DNA from: Epiperipatus broadwayi
Lineage: Eukaryota > Onychophora > Udeonychophora > Euonychophora > Peripatidae
DNA length: 64,000 bases
Assembly: GCA_028023455.1 (NCBI GenBank)
Contig: JAQFVV010012534.1
Coordinates: 3,171,404-3,235,403, forward strand
Direction: 5' to 3'
This document shows positions 1-11,525 of this stretch, piece by piece (positions within the stretch are counted from its first letter, which is position 1; each line of letters opens with the position of its first letter). The position numbers and the translations under genes are program-made. The notes below the pieces were generated by a model, which made no database searches, was not told the DNA's origin, and saw nothing but the letters and a program-made list of their open reading frames with translations.

Positions 1-130
1 AATAACAATAATAAACACAAACTTATAAATACTTGGCTATAATAAATATATGAAAATAGATCAGATATTAAAGTTCTTAAAGTCCTGTTGATAGAGTTCT
101 ATTCTATCAAATCATGGATTTTATATTTAG
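1..130. other. AT-rich spacer, nothing recognised
   Basis: Plain AT-rich sequence with no long ORF, no clear repeat and no RNA-like fold that I could support. Confidence 0.5.
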
Positions 131-355
131 TTATGAATAGTAGATAAATGAAAATGCATGCATGCTTTTACCTAGGCTTTGCTGTAATTGTTCCATGGGT
201 ATTTCTCCCAAGCGCTCTTGATTAACTTCCTCCGTTTGTGGGGTTATTTCTTTCCAGTTTTTGTTTGTTGATTCCTTAGGTTCTCCATTAACTTCCTCAG
301 TTTGTGGGGTTATTTTCATCCAGTTTTCCGGTTGATTCTTTAGGTTGAGTTTCAA
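131..355 (-). CDS. Weak 74-codon ORF with a 22-residue tandem duplication
   Basis: I do not recognise this protein. The reading frame runs 74 codons on the minus strand and contains a direct duplication of 22 residues: the motif KITPQTEEVN near residue 14 recurs as EITPQTEEVN near residue 36. At DNA level this is a 66-bp tandem repeat (copies starting near 223 and 289) differing at several sites, and the period is an exact multiple of three, so the frame is kept. The translation is hydrophilic, rich in N, E, K and Q, with no signal peptide, membrane segment or known domain. It could be a fragment of a coding exon with a minisatellite, or a chance ORF in duplicated non-coding DNA. The start is simply the first ATG. 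Confidence 0.2.
   Translation of the reverse strand: MKLNLKNQPENWMKITPQTEEVNGEPKESTNKNWKEITPQTEEVNQERLGEIPMEQLQQSLGKSMHAFSFIYYS
223..355. repeat. 66-bp tandem duplication (two copies)
   Basis: The stretch beginning TAACTTCCTCCGTTTGTGGG near 223 recurs at 289 with one C to A change in the first 20 bases. Two copies of about 66 bp are seen, the second slightly diverged. Confidence 0.75.
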
Positions 356-362
356 TTGACAG

Positions 363-490
363 CTATAGAAGCGGTGATCCCTCTAGCAGGTCAGGCAAAG
401 ATCTTACATTGCGAGTCAGTGATGAGACGGCTTGAATCCGAACCCACATCCCTTTAACACCACTAGCCACGCACTTCTTCCATTTTCTTT
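363..490 (-). mobile_element. tRNA-derived SINE head (minus strand)
   Basis: Read on the minus strand, 474 to 459 gives GTGCGTGGCTAGTGGT, close to a pol III A box from a tRNA D-arm, and 445 to 434 gives GGGTTCGGATTC, a near-consensus B box. The A-to-B spacing of about 30 bases is right for a tRNA-like promoter. This suggests the 5' head of a tRNA-derived SINE. Downstream on the minus strand is AAGATCTTTGCCTGACCTG (about 409-391), and a similar word (AGATCTTTGCCTAATCTG) lies at about 690-673, so a second diverged piece of the body may be present. The 68-codon ORF over this region is a by-product of the SINE and I do not call it a gene. Confidence 0.55.
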
Positions 491-599
491 TAGCTGTTGC
501 TTCTCTAAAGTCTCTACTAGCAAAGCCAGACAAAAATTGTAATTTTCTTAATCTCATTCTTTTGTTCATTGTTTTTAAAAATTTTTAATTAAGACTTAG

Positions 600-1150
600 A
601 TTTCCAACCAATTCTTATCATTATGTTTCTTTATTTAATTAGTGGCTGGAATGTAAGTCCCAATTAATTTAACAGATTAGGCAAAGATCTTCCGTTGATA
701 ACATTTCTTTGTCCGTGGAATTCAATTTGTCCAACAGACTTTCACACCTACGGCCATATTGTTTCTTTTTATATATCACATATTACATTTATTTTATTTA
801 AAGTTTACAATTCATTCCTTTTTTTCACATTTACGTTTTACCTTTATTTTAATTTGTTAAAATATATTTTTTAAAAGAGAGAAGAAATGCATTTTTTTAA
901 TGCATCCACTTCCCCTCTCCCACAATAAACAAAAATAACTTTCTAGCATTTAACTTACAAGAGAGAAAGAGACACATTTCTTTATTTATGCAGCCCCTCT
1001 CCCCTTCTCTTACTATTACAAAATCCACAGTAATTTTGACATTAGAATTTCAATTTTTATTTTCCTTCCTTTTTTTTTTTAAAAAAAATTTATTAGCTAA
1101 TTTATTTCACCTTTATTACTTTCAAATTTTATTAATTAAATATATATATG
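600..1150. other. AT-rich spacer
   Basis: Homopolymer-rich A/T sequence. Apart from the short AGATCTTTGCC repeat word near 680 I see no gene, RNA or mobile-element end here. Confidence 0.45.
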
Positions 1151-1180
1151 TGTCGACGACTTTACGTGGTCGTCACAGCA
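1151..1180. other. Short GC-richer hairpin next to (TA)n
   Basis: GACGAC pairs with GTCGTC around a short loop, adjoining a TATATATATG run. It stands out in composition from its AT-rich surroundings and resembles the end of a small mobile element, but no core ribozyme motif or element body could be confirmed. Confidence 0.25.
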
Positions 1181-4100
1181 TATAGTACAATAATGTGGTA
1201 CAATATAAATTTTATATATTTACAATTCTGAAGAAGTCTACTGCTTAATGGAAATTGCAAGCATACATACAAAAATTAATAAAAAAGTATGTGGAAATAA
1301 ATGCCTACATGAAGCAACTTATTATTTGTATTTAAACTATTATTATCACCTCAGTGGCAAGGGTTGTTGCTAGGATGAAAATAGATTGCAGATCACCAGT
1401 TATATGCTTTAACTGCTAATTATTTCATCCAATATAAATTTAGAAAGAGTTGAGTTAAAAGAGGAAAAAGTAATGGTTAATAAATTTGACTTTTTTAATA
1501 TTTTGTTTTTGAGCACCATGTTATACATCATAACAGTATGATTGTGATCAAGGAGTATATGGGGTGCCCTGAGAACAGTTTCTACTAAACAGAAAATTGA
1601 GATTACATTTATATTATGTGTATTAAGTTTATCAGCCTTCCATTAAATTGATTCCTCATCTCATACAATCCACACCAGTTATGAGTCTAAACGCTATAGG
1701 AAATCACATGAATGCTAACACTGGCATTTAAATAGAAAAAACTTTATAAATTAATTCCCTAATTCTTAGTTAATCTAAATAAATAAAATGTAAAATTAGC
1801 TAAATTACATGCTTACAAATCATTGTTTATTCAGATACTTTATTTAACAAAAGGAGTAGAGAAAATTACTTTAATTAGTAATAGTAAAACAATTTATTTA
1901 CATTCAGTCATAATATACTTCATAATTATCATGGTTGGATATTAAGTGATAAATATAGTCTGTATCTATGCAATGCATTAAACCACTTATGGTGTTACAC
2001 AAATAAAAAATTTAGAATTTAAAAAAACCTACAATTATTCTCATTTATCTGATATAAGAAGTTCATGTAATTTATGATTTATTCAGTTTTGAAGTATAAA
2101 AAACCTGAATAAGTTGTTTAAAATGCAAAAATTATATATATATTGTAACAATTTAAATAAATCAATTGCCATTTGTAACAATTATTTATCAATTAATTTA
2201 AATATGTATTTGTAATTATTAAATTAATATAAAAGATATGTATTTGTAATTATAATTTGTAGCTATTTCAATTCATCATAGCATAGACAAAGAAAATATC
2301 AGCATTAAAGATTCTTGGTATTTATTTATATATTGGGGCAGTCATTTAAACAGTAAAACATACTGGACATTGTCATCTAATAAAAATAATATTAAACATA
2401 GCAACTGAATAAAAGTACCCACTGTGAGATTCCTGGAGTGCCTTATGCTTATCTCCAATACTAGATTCTTCTAACAAAGAATCCTTCTATCCTTCTTTCC
2501 AAATATATAAGACCATTCATGGTCATATGCACACACTGGTGCTATTCATGACAACTTATAAAAAAATATATTTTATAAAACTAATATTATGAAGTTGGAA
2601 AGGGATGATATCACTCTTTATTCAGTTTAGCTAAGTACATGTGTTTTCCCATGAGCGCCACTAGATTGTTTTCAATCTAGATAAGTATCTATTTATAGTG
2701 TACTTGAGTTCAAACTCATTCAGTACATATTTATTACACATGACTTGGATGACTATTGAACAAAAATGACATTCTTACATTTTATCTATATTGATAAAAT
2801 TACAAGATCCCAATATTACCAAAGTTTATACTATAGATCAAAGATTCTTATAGACATTGCTAGCTCATTAGCGTATATTGATGAACAGACATGTATAATC
2901 CTATTAATGGCTTCCAAACAAGCATGTGAAGACCATTATTGATATTGATGGCCATTTAACTAAATTATTTATCACGATAAACAATAATGATGATGATGAT
3001 AATAATATCATAATAATGATAATAATAGTAATGTCATAATAATGATTATAATAGTGATGATGATACCAGCCATGGCTTATTAATAAACTCACAACAATAA
3101 ATTCATCTTTATAAATTTATAGGCATCTATTAAAATTATCATATTTCATACTGGGATTTAATAATACTAATGGTGATGATTGATCATCATGAATATCTTT
3201 GCATAATATTCAATTTTATATAAACCCCTATTTACTAAAATATATTCATTACGCTAAACATTAAATTTAATGACTATAATTTATTAATGATGATTGATGG
3301 CGATCATAACTTTTATATAGTATTATTTGAAACATTTTAAACCAACAACATGATATCCATCTTTGATGAGGATGATCTAAATTCATGGACACAACACAAT
3401 TTTAGCTTTCTATGTTGAACTATAATTATCAAAATTTGGCTATTCTCAAGCATAATCCTTAAATACTTAAATATCAACATTCTAGTTTACCTATTATTTT
3501 GCGGACGCTTAATATTTGCAAATGATTGCTCAATATATACGAATGGTAATACTTAATAACTGCGAGCAATGATGCTGAATTAAAATGATAGAATTAAGAC
3601 AAAAAAAAAAAAAAAAAAACACAATATTCTTAATAATTACTCGGAAACCAATTAAGATATATAATTATATTTTATTAACACTACTATTCTTTCTTTCCTT
3701 CTTTACAGTTAAATCGACAATTAAATAAATGGCTTATTAATATAAAAATTCATATAAGTATAAGCAAATAAACTTAATACATAGGTTTGTCACTTCTTGA
3801 TATCTCAAAATAAGCTGACTTAAATCAATATTAAAAAAATACATATTCTATAAATGCTTATTTAAGAATTTTCTTACTTATCATATCATAAAATAAATTT
3901 CAGGTGAAACTTGTATGTGTTATTTCATTTCCATTCAAATGTAATGCCCTACTTTTTAATTTACTATTTTAAACTAATCATATATAACCTATTCTTTGAT
4001 GTGTTTGGATAAACAGTTACACATTCACGCATTCGGTAATGTTAACATATATGTTTAAAATGTATACCCAAAAATTACATATATAAAAATATCTTTTTCT

Positions 4101-4670
4101 TTTGCAACCTTATAGCGAAAGAAAATAAAATACATATATTAATTTTTAATATGCAACAAGATAAAATAAAAATAAAAAAACATTATAAATGCATATATCT
4201 ATAGGTTGCTCATTATCATTAACAACTGAAGAACAATTAAAAAAAAAAAACATTTCAACATTACAATATATAATAAAAAAAAATGAAAATAATGAAAATT
4301 TAAGTTTAAAGGTTTAAACTATGTTTGTGCTATGTTGTGAGATATTGCAAATAACTATAGATAAACAAGTCTTTAATGTTTCTGTATCAAAAAAAAAGAA
4401 AATTGCTTTGACCAGTAAATTAAGGTTTACTTTTAATAAGTAAAAGAATAAAATCGGTTAAAGAAAGTTCATATTTACCCGTCTACTTTTTACTTCTTAT
4501 TAATGTCCTGAGTTTGAATTATCAGACTGCTTTTCTTTGCTCACCAACAAAAACAACAACAAAAAAAAAGAAAGTTATTGCAGATACTTTTAAGATAATG
4601 CTGAATCAATTGACTTTGCTTGTTTCTTCAATTTCCTTATTATTCACTGTTGATTGGCTTCCTTCTACCA
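1181..4670. other. AT-rich spacer with simple repeats
   Basis: No supportable gene. It holds imperfect (GAT)n/(AATAAT)n runs at about 2,988-3,066 and a 20-base poly-A at about 3,600-3,619. Short ORFs here look like chance products of the simple repeats. Confidence 0.45.
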
Positions 4671-4671
4671 T

Positions 4672-4950
4672 TTAAAAGAAAAAAAAGTTATTATAAGTAC
4701 TTTGAATAAGTAGGTACCGGTGGATTTGCTTGTCTCTCTTCTTTAAAAAAATAATTGCTGTTGACACTTTAGATGATTGAGGTAAATCAACAAAAATTTG
4801 ATTTATGGCTTCAAACTTGGTTCTACATAGCTGTTTTAAATTTTCTTTTCCTCCTATTTCCCCTTCTCCATTGGTTCGAAGGCAGTGAGCTTTTAATAAG
4901 ACATGAACTAGTAACAAAGCATTCCATATAGCTTGCGTGGTTGGCTTCAA
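4672..4950 (-). CDS. Weak 92-codon ORF, unrecognised
   Basis: A 92-codon minus-strand ORF of fairly balanced amino-acid composition (residues 1-70), ending in a low-complexity YNNFFFF tail encoded by A-rich DNA. Residues 7-20 are hydrophobic (AIWNALLLVHVLLK), which could be a weak signal or membrane segment. I see no known domain, no flanking splice context I can defend and no neighbouring coding sequence. It may be a chance ORF or a decayed exon. Confidence 0.15.
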   Translation of the reverse strand: MKPTTQAIWNALLLVHVLLKAHCLRTNGEGEIGGKENLKQLCRTKFEAINQIFVDLPQSSKVSTAIIFLKKRDKQIHRYLLIQSTYNNFFFF

Positions 4951-5985
4951 AATTTATCATTTTGTTGGTTATTACTGGATACATGATTTCATAGACAGAT
5001 CAGCGGTTTTGACTCATTCTGTATTAATCAGGAAGCAGAAAAAATGGTTTAGCAATGCAAAGGCATATTCTTATGCATAACCAAATATGTTAATATCATT
5101 TTTATAATTATTACTAGCTTATAATAAACTCAATCTTGTTCCATTTCTCTCCTATTCTTTAATATTGCTTGAAAATTGCTTTATATAAACGCACATTTCA
5201 TTTGCTCTTTTTTTTTAACTTTCAAAGAGTGAGAGAAAAAAAAAATTAAAGCGTTCACTCTCTTTTACAAAAAAAAAATCTGAGCTTACATTTCTGCTTA
5301 AGAATTATAACAAGGAAGGACCAAATGAGTTGAGTCTCAAAATAATAATAATAATTTAACTGATCATCTCTCTCTAAAAAAAAATTTATGATTGACTGAT
5401 CATCTCTCTAAAAAAAATTTATAACTGACTGCCTAAAAAAATTGTTTTAATCGTTTATATCGCGAAAAACATCTGGAAATCTTTATCTTAAAAAAAAAAA
5501 TCAAAGCTTCACAAGTTTGACTTAAAATTGATCGCTATCATCTACATCAAAGCACCTCTTTTGTAAAATAATTTTAAGATACAGATAACAACAAAGCTGG
5601 CCATCCATAGCAATCAGAAATAAGTGTAAAAGCATCTTTGTGTTTGTACAGATCTATTCATTGTTTCACACGTGTACAATTTTTATCTCCTAATCTAACA
5701 ATTTTATTTTACACCTTTCTGATTTACTCTATTTTAACAAAATGAAAGTTAAATAAATTTAACACATATTATTTAATAAAATATTATATAATAAATCATA
5801 AAAAGAACTGCTTATTCATAATAATAGATTTATACATATAAATCTCTGTATGTATAAAAGAATAAAAAAAATTTTTTTTTTTTTTAAATAATTGAATACT
5901 GTATGTATATGTACAATATATATATGATTCATTCTTAACTATAACATATATATATATATATATGTTAAAACGAAGATTTGCACGG
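4951..5985. other. AT-rich spacer
   Basis: Poly-A and poly-T runs, a pair of similar tracts CTGATCATCTCTCT near 5,360 and 5,395 (a short tandem duplication of about 37 bp), and (TA)n near 5,945-5,965. No gene seen. Confidence 0.45.
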
Positions 5986-5990
5986 GTTAA

Positions 5991-6188
5991 ATATATAAAA
6001 TACATATTTTGCGGGTTCATCCGTGTTAAAAACTTTTAATATCAATATACTGACGTTTCGACTTGGTCACACAAGCCATCCACAGAGTTATCTCTGTGGA
6101 TGGCTTGTGTGACCAAGTCGAAATGTCAGTATATTGATATTAAAAGTTTTTAACACGGATGAACCCGCAAAATATGTATTTTATATAT
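5991..6188. mobile_element. Near-perfect head-to-head foldback with hammerhead-like core
   Basis: Two arms of about 97 bp are complementary with one visible mismatch around a 4-base loop (6,088-6,091). Each arm carries GAAA followed by a minimal helix III and NUH site. On the plus strand the right arm has CTGTGGA (6,094-6,100), stem II GGCTTG/CAAGTC (6,102-6,107 with 6,114-6,119, one G-U pair), GAAA (6,120-6,123) and TGTC ending at 6,127. On the minus strand the left arm reads GAAACGTC. The A6 core base is replaced by U, and the 5' strand of stem I is missing because the arms join there, so cleavage by this copy is unlikely. It lies inside (TA)n. It looks like two truncated copies of a hammerhead-bearing element joined head to head. 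Confidence 0.6.
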
Positions 6189-6199
6189 ATATACATATT

Positions 6200-7740
6200 A
6201 GCCCACTAACTATGTCTGAATAAAGTATTGGAAGTTGAGGAATGATGAAGTGACAAAATACATAATCTATGCTTGGATGAGTACTTTAGAGGATCCAGCA
6301 TATTTTACTTTGTCCTGGGTAATTGAAATGTTTAAGATCTAATAAGTATTGCCAGTTATTCCTTAGTAAATTGTTACAAGATTTTATTATCTGTTGTTTT
6401 ATTAACCTTTACTGATTGGCCTTCCTTAATCCACCATACTATAACTGTAGACTTTGGTAATAGCTGTAAATGCATGGATTATTTAATTATTCAATGACAT
6501 CTTCAGAAAGATTTATTTGCTTTCATGGTCATGTACATTCCTAAGGTAGTAATATATATTCCATTGTAGTACGAGATAATCCTACAGCATCAAAATCTGC
6601 ATGAGTATCAAATAAATTTTATTACTGTATGTATATAATCCCACTGCGTACATCTTTTGTATCTAGTGCTAAATATTTGAGCAATTATTATATGATGTTT
6701 AAATTTCCCTTTGACATAAATTATTTCTAATTTGTTTATGGCTGATCTTATTGTTGTTTCCATATTAACTTCCGTATGGTTCCATATATGTTGTTTTAAC
6801 ATTCGACTAAAAAATACATATGCGCATATATAAAATGCTGCTTTGGGTTTGACTATGTGTACTTGAAAATTTCATCATAAAGGAATAAATTCATTTTGAA
6901 CACTAAGTTAATATATTCCAGGTTTTATTACGACATGACTTACATTTATTCGTCACAGTTGGAAGTAGACACAAGTTATTCCTTTCAGCACTTCATCTCT
7001 AAACTTTTCTTACTGTACATTTTAAATGAATACATCTTTTACAATTCACTGTTATATAACAATTTTACTTTAGTGATATTTCCCTTAGAAATATAATTTT
7101 TATATATATAAAATAGTAAATTTTATATAAAAGACAACAAGGAAAAACTTTTCTTTCACTGAATTCTAGTTGTTTTTTCAAGCGGTTTCGTTGCTAGGTG
7201 ATATCTCTAAGCTCACAGTTCTTTATTTCTCATGTGATTTATTGATGTAGGCGGGAATTTAATAAATGATCGCTCTTAAGTTAAAAATTTTCTAAAATAT
7301 TATTTACAGACACATACACCCACTTGGTTGCATTTATACACATAGATGTACAATATCTCTTTGTTATTTTCATTAAATGCATGTATATGTATGAGGAACA
7401 TCTTGAGTGATAACTTTAAATTACTACTTTTTATTTTAAAGTTTAAAATGTTGTTTTGGTTTCTGCTATGAAAGGATCATTTCCTGCTGGAGATTTAAAT
7501 GTTCTCTTATAATGACTTTATTAAATAAATATTGCATTTTCTCGTAGAAGATGCAAATTACATTAGATCTTTACTATCTCCTATTCTTAATTTTATAACT
7601 ATCAAAATGTGCTCTTACCATATAGTAATATGTAGGTTAAACAATGTGAATATTGAATTACATGGAGGTTGTAAAGATATTGATCAGTTATTTCATTAAT
7701 CAGGAATAAGTGAATACAAATATTTTTTTAAATAATGTAT
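6200..7740. other. Unannotated AT-rich spacer
   Basis: Only short chance ORFs of biased composition. No repeat ends, tRNA-like boxes or RT motifs recognised. Confidence 0.4.
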
Positions 7741-7744
7741 ATTT

Positions 7745-7920
7745 TGACTACAAAGGGGTAGATAGGTGATATGCACCTTAATGGCACAATATATATTGAA
7801 ATGGTCAGATCTAAGTTCGATCCTAGCTTCATGATATCTCACATGTAGCCCACTTCAAACCCTAGTACTAACCGTGAATTTCCGAATGCAATGGGGCTTT
7901 ATACGTTCAATACACGCTAG
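7745..7920 (+). mobile_element. tRNA-derived SINE-like repeat
   Basis: Contains AAGTTCGATCCTAG at about 7,814-7,827, a near-consensus pol III B box, preceded at about 50 bases by a weaker A-box-like TGCACCTTAATGGCAC. The following 90 bases are richer in C and G and in CpG than the neighbourhood, as expected of a SINE body. The end is not marked by a clear tail, so the borders are approximate. Confidence 0.4.
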
Positions 7921-8200
7921 TTTCCTTAAAAAACAGTATTATATAAATGTGTGTTAAAACTAACTAGTTTAATATTTAAACTAACCAATATCATTAATAA
8001 ATTCATGATAAAATTATTCATGAAAACGTATAACTGCGTGGATTGTGTGTATATATTTATGAATAATTAAATATATATATTCGTTATAAAGATTCATTGC
8101 ATCGGAATGTTTTATTTTACTTTTAAACAGTTTGTTCAAATTTTAGTGATTAAAAGCTACATTCTTTCGATAAGTTTTCAGATCGTCCTTTCCCAAAAAC
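7921..8200. other. AT-rich spacer
   Basis: No supportable feature. Confidence 0.4.
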
Positions 8201-8201
8201 A

Positions 8202-8828
8202 ATGGGGAATTTTTTATCAATTAGTAAAAATAATAATTTAAAATGTAAAGACGGTTCTAGATTAAAATCGTTTTTCAGATTTACAAATTCATTTTCTAAT
8301 TAGAAAATGAATTCAGAGTTAATGAGTTTGAAAACCTTATCGAAGGAATGTATCTAAAATCAATTAGCAAAATTTGTAACTTTGATAATGTGAGAAGCTT
8401 TAGCGTGAAGGCATCTAGATTCAGAATAGGCGGGAAACCAGAGGACAGTATAAATAGCCTGGAAAAGTTTGGAGAGAGGAAAGCCATATTTTTTTTGAAA
8501 GAAATGCTAATAGAAGCTACGTGCATCTTAAATTATAAATCTTTATAGTGTCTCCATCATGGTGAGGGGAGAACTTCAGGAGTCTGACTGCTGGACCCGA
8601 AGTCCCCAGAAGATCTTCAATGTAGCTGTAAAACTAAACCTTTCTACACCAATCGTGCTGCCAAAACCTGAAAGAATCAATCAAAATGCTATTCAAATAA
8701 TTTACAAAATGCGCGCCTATGTTTCAACCAAATCAGACTCTACCGTGTACACTAAAGGACAATTCATTGAAGGATGGGTAAAATCTTTCCTTTTGAACCG
8801 TAACTTTCTGGCCAGTTCTGAACTTTAA
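8202..8828 (+). CDS. Cluster of three weak short ORFs, possible decayed exon
   Basis: Three ORFs follow each other on the plus strand: 8,202-8,306 (34 codons, starting MGNFLS, which would fit an N-myristoylation signal), 8,348-8,548 (66 codons) and 8,559-8,828 (89 codons), in different frames. The last two have less biased composition than most ORFs here and contain several CpG. I recognise no domain. A perfect palindrome, AATTCATTTTCT and its complement, sits at 8,286-8,313 between the first two. They could be a frameshifted coding relic or chance ORFs; I cannot tell which. Confidence 0.2.
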
Positions 8829-9044
8829 GTTAAAACACCTTTTAAGCTATCTACTGTAAAATTTTCTTTTTATTTATGCTATCTTAAATTATGTAGTAAT
8901 TCTCTATCTTAATCTCTAGTCTTTAAAATTAGTATTATGTTAACTTTCTTTTTTTCTTACGATGGCGGTTCGTTTATCTAACCTTACTATATATTTTCTA
9001 GATGATTATTAATATCATTTATTTTTGATTATATGCCAATAAAA

Positions 9045-9169
9045 CTTCAACTCGATAACAATCCCTTTCATTAAACTTGCCTCATGAAAATAATATAATA
9101 TTAAGTTTTATAGTAATTCTTTCCCACTAGAACTAATTTAATACAGTTCTATTAATTATCGAGTTGAAG
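9045..9169. mobile_element. Small element with 14-bp terminal inverted repeats
   Basis: CTTCAACTCGATAA at 9,045-9,058 is matched by its exact complement at 9,156-9,169. The 97 bases between are AT-rich and non-coding. Size and shape fit a miniature inverted-repeat element, but no target-site duplication is obvious, so this is a tentative call. Confidence 0.4.
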
Positions 9170-9929
9170 GATTTATACAATTTTTGCTATTTTTATTAAT
9201 GGCTAATAATAAATTATTAGCTAGTTTCTAACCTATGCCCCTGTTTACTTTATCTAGTTTTCACCAATATTTATTTATTCATATTAATCATATTAAACTG
9301 TTTTACAAAAAGGTTGAACTGTTTTACAAAAAGGTTGATAAAGGAATTAATGTCAATATGTTCTAATTTAAGTTTCATACTTTATATTAATATTCAGGGA
9401 GGGCATGATATTTAGGGTATAATTAGCATAATTTTATAATTGTATTAAATAATTTTAGTTAAAGCACGTTCGACTTTAATTCAACTTGATCAGGTCATTA
9501 CGTAGAGCATTCTTTACATAAAATGTGTTTTATTACTTCAACACAATGACTATCAAGTCATCATTTTCCAAACTTTGCTGACGCGAGCCATCTCATGCTT
9601 CATAAGCTTTTCATCAGTGATATTATTATTATTACTTTAATTACCTAGGAAGAAACCACTTCCTCACATGCTCGTTTTTTATATTGGAACACCAAGGGTT
9701 CATGGCTATTGTAAATTATAAATTCCGTTTAAAGACTAGAGGTAATCTATATAATCTTAATCATAAAAGTTGAACAAAATATTTATTATTAAACATTTTA
9801 TTAACACATTTGGTTTTTAACTTTCTTTATTATTCAATAATTATTTTAATATTAATGCTCGCTGTCTGTATTAGCAACCCGAACATATATATATATGAAT
9901 TGACTCATAAATATCTGTAGTTATTTTAT

Positions 9930-10140
9930 AGTTATTAGTAGGGTCAGATCAGGGGTCGAGATCATCATCATCATCCGTTGAGCTAGTTTCTTGGCACATA
10001 GTCATGTACCATTGACATATGTCATCCAATGATTTGATCTTAGCTTGTGCGTTGGGTTTGAATTCAGTTCAGTTCGACTGAGTTTGAATCCAACTTGGCG
10101 GTTTGGGTCTTGTTGTTGTTGTTGGGATAATTTTGACCGG
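9930..10140 (-). mobile_element. SINE-like repeat with (GAT)n tail
   Basis: A block richer in G+C than its surroundings. On the minus strand it begins with (CAA)n (complement of 10,108-10,122) and ends in (GAT)n (complement of 9,961-9,976), the sort of tail seen on SINEs and RTE elements. No convincing A and B boxes, so the family is unknown. Confidence 0.35.
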
Positions 10141-11464
10141 TACAATATATATAAAGTTTCATACAAATGCAACTTCTCCATTTCATCAAACTTATGAATG
10201 AAATTGAGTCTTTTAAACTATTGCAGATAATCAGAAATTGAATTTAACTATTGTTTATGATGGGAAAATTTCCGCTAAGTGTTGCAAATCATGGCAAAAC
10301 TACATAGAAAAACTTATGATAATGAGATCTTAAAAATATTGTATTTTTTTTAATGAATATTGTTTTACACTAATCAAATAAAATTATTATCTAATGCCAT
10401 TTACTAGATACATTTTATTTCTTATTACATTTGAGATTTTAAATTTCACAAACACCAAAATTTCCCAAAAAAAAAATCAGTTTTCCATGCTAAAAAAAGA
10501 AGGCACTAGTAAAAAAAATCTTTAAATTTCTGATTCTGAAGCAATAAACTTCCACTCAGTTTAATTTTAAATATTTAACATCATTTAAATATAAATCAGC
10601 AAATTATTATTTATGATTCCACCATTACTAACAAGTTACTTGACCTTGAAAAGTTTAAATAATGTTTAAATTTTTCTATAAATTAACATATATTGATAGA
10701 TGATGAAATAGTCCAAATTATTATTATTTGAAAGATCTGCATAAACTTTTTTTTTTATCATTATTCTATCATGTTTTACATATTTTTAATAAGCTGTACA
10801 AGGGCACATACCATGTTTCAATTTTATTTGTTCATAATAAATATACATATTTTATTGTAAAATGAAAATAAATATAATGCATTATGGTGTTGTAATATAT
10901 ATATATATTCTGCCCTCCTCCTCCGACCACGTCCTCTCCATAAAATTTATATAGTGTTTAAAATATATTCCGGGTTCTAGCTCAGTTTCACAAATGAATA
11001 AAATGAAATATCCAGCGTTAATTAAAATGATGATTAGCTCTAACTTTTAAAATACAAGTACAGTTATATTTGTAAATGAATTAATAAATATTTATTATTT
11101 TCATGAGACATGGAGTGACGACACGGAGAACGAGATAGACTACATTGAGATATTATCCACCTGATACTATCTCAATGGCATAAGAACATTATTCCCCTTT
11201 TACTATACTAAATAACTAACTTATAGTATTCTTACGACTTTCTAAGCTCTTTTCACTATGATTAAAATAATAATCATGTCTTAATATTCTTTGTAATAAT
11301 AATCTAGCTCAATTAAATAAGATTAAGTAAATAAATAGAATAAATAAAATAAATTCAAATCTCAGGTTCATAAATTGTATTCTAACTGATTTAAAATTAC
11401 GGTAGTAAACTATGAAAAGGGAATTTTATGTCATAAATTCACTACGTAGCAACTAACAATAATA

Positions 11465-11525
<61 letters not shown>

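Noticed and set aside
363-569. 68-codon minus-strand ORF
   Set aside because: Overlaps the tRNA-like A and B boxes of a SINE head; the translation is a by-product.
2904-3092. 62-codon minus-strand ORF rich in I, S and H
   Set aside because: Translation of imperfect (ATG/ATT)n simple sequence.
9585-9625. Hammerhead-like CTGATGA plus a good GCTT/AAGC hairpin on the minus strand
   Set aside because: The GAAA box is absent (ATGAGA in its place) and no stem I or NUH site can be drawn.
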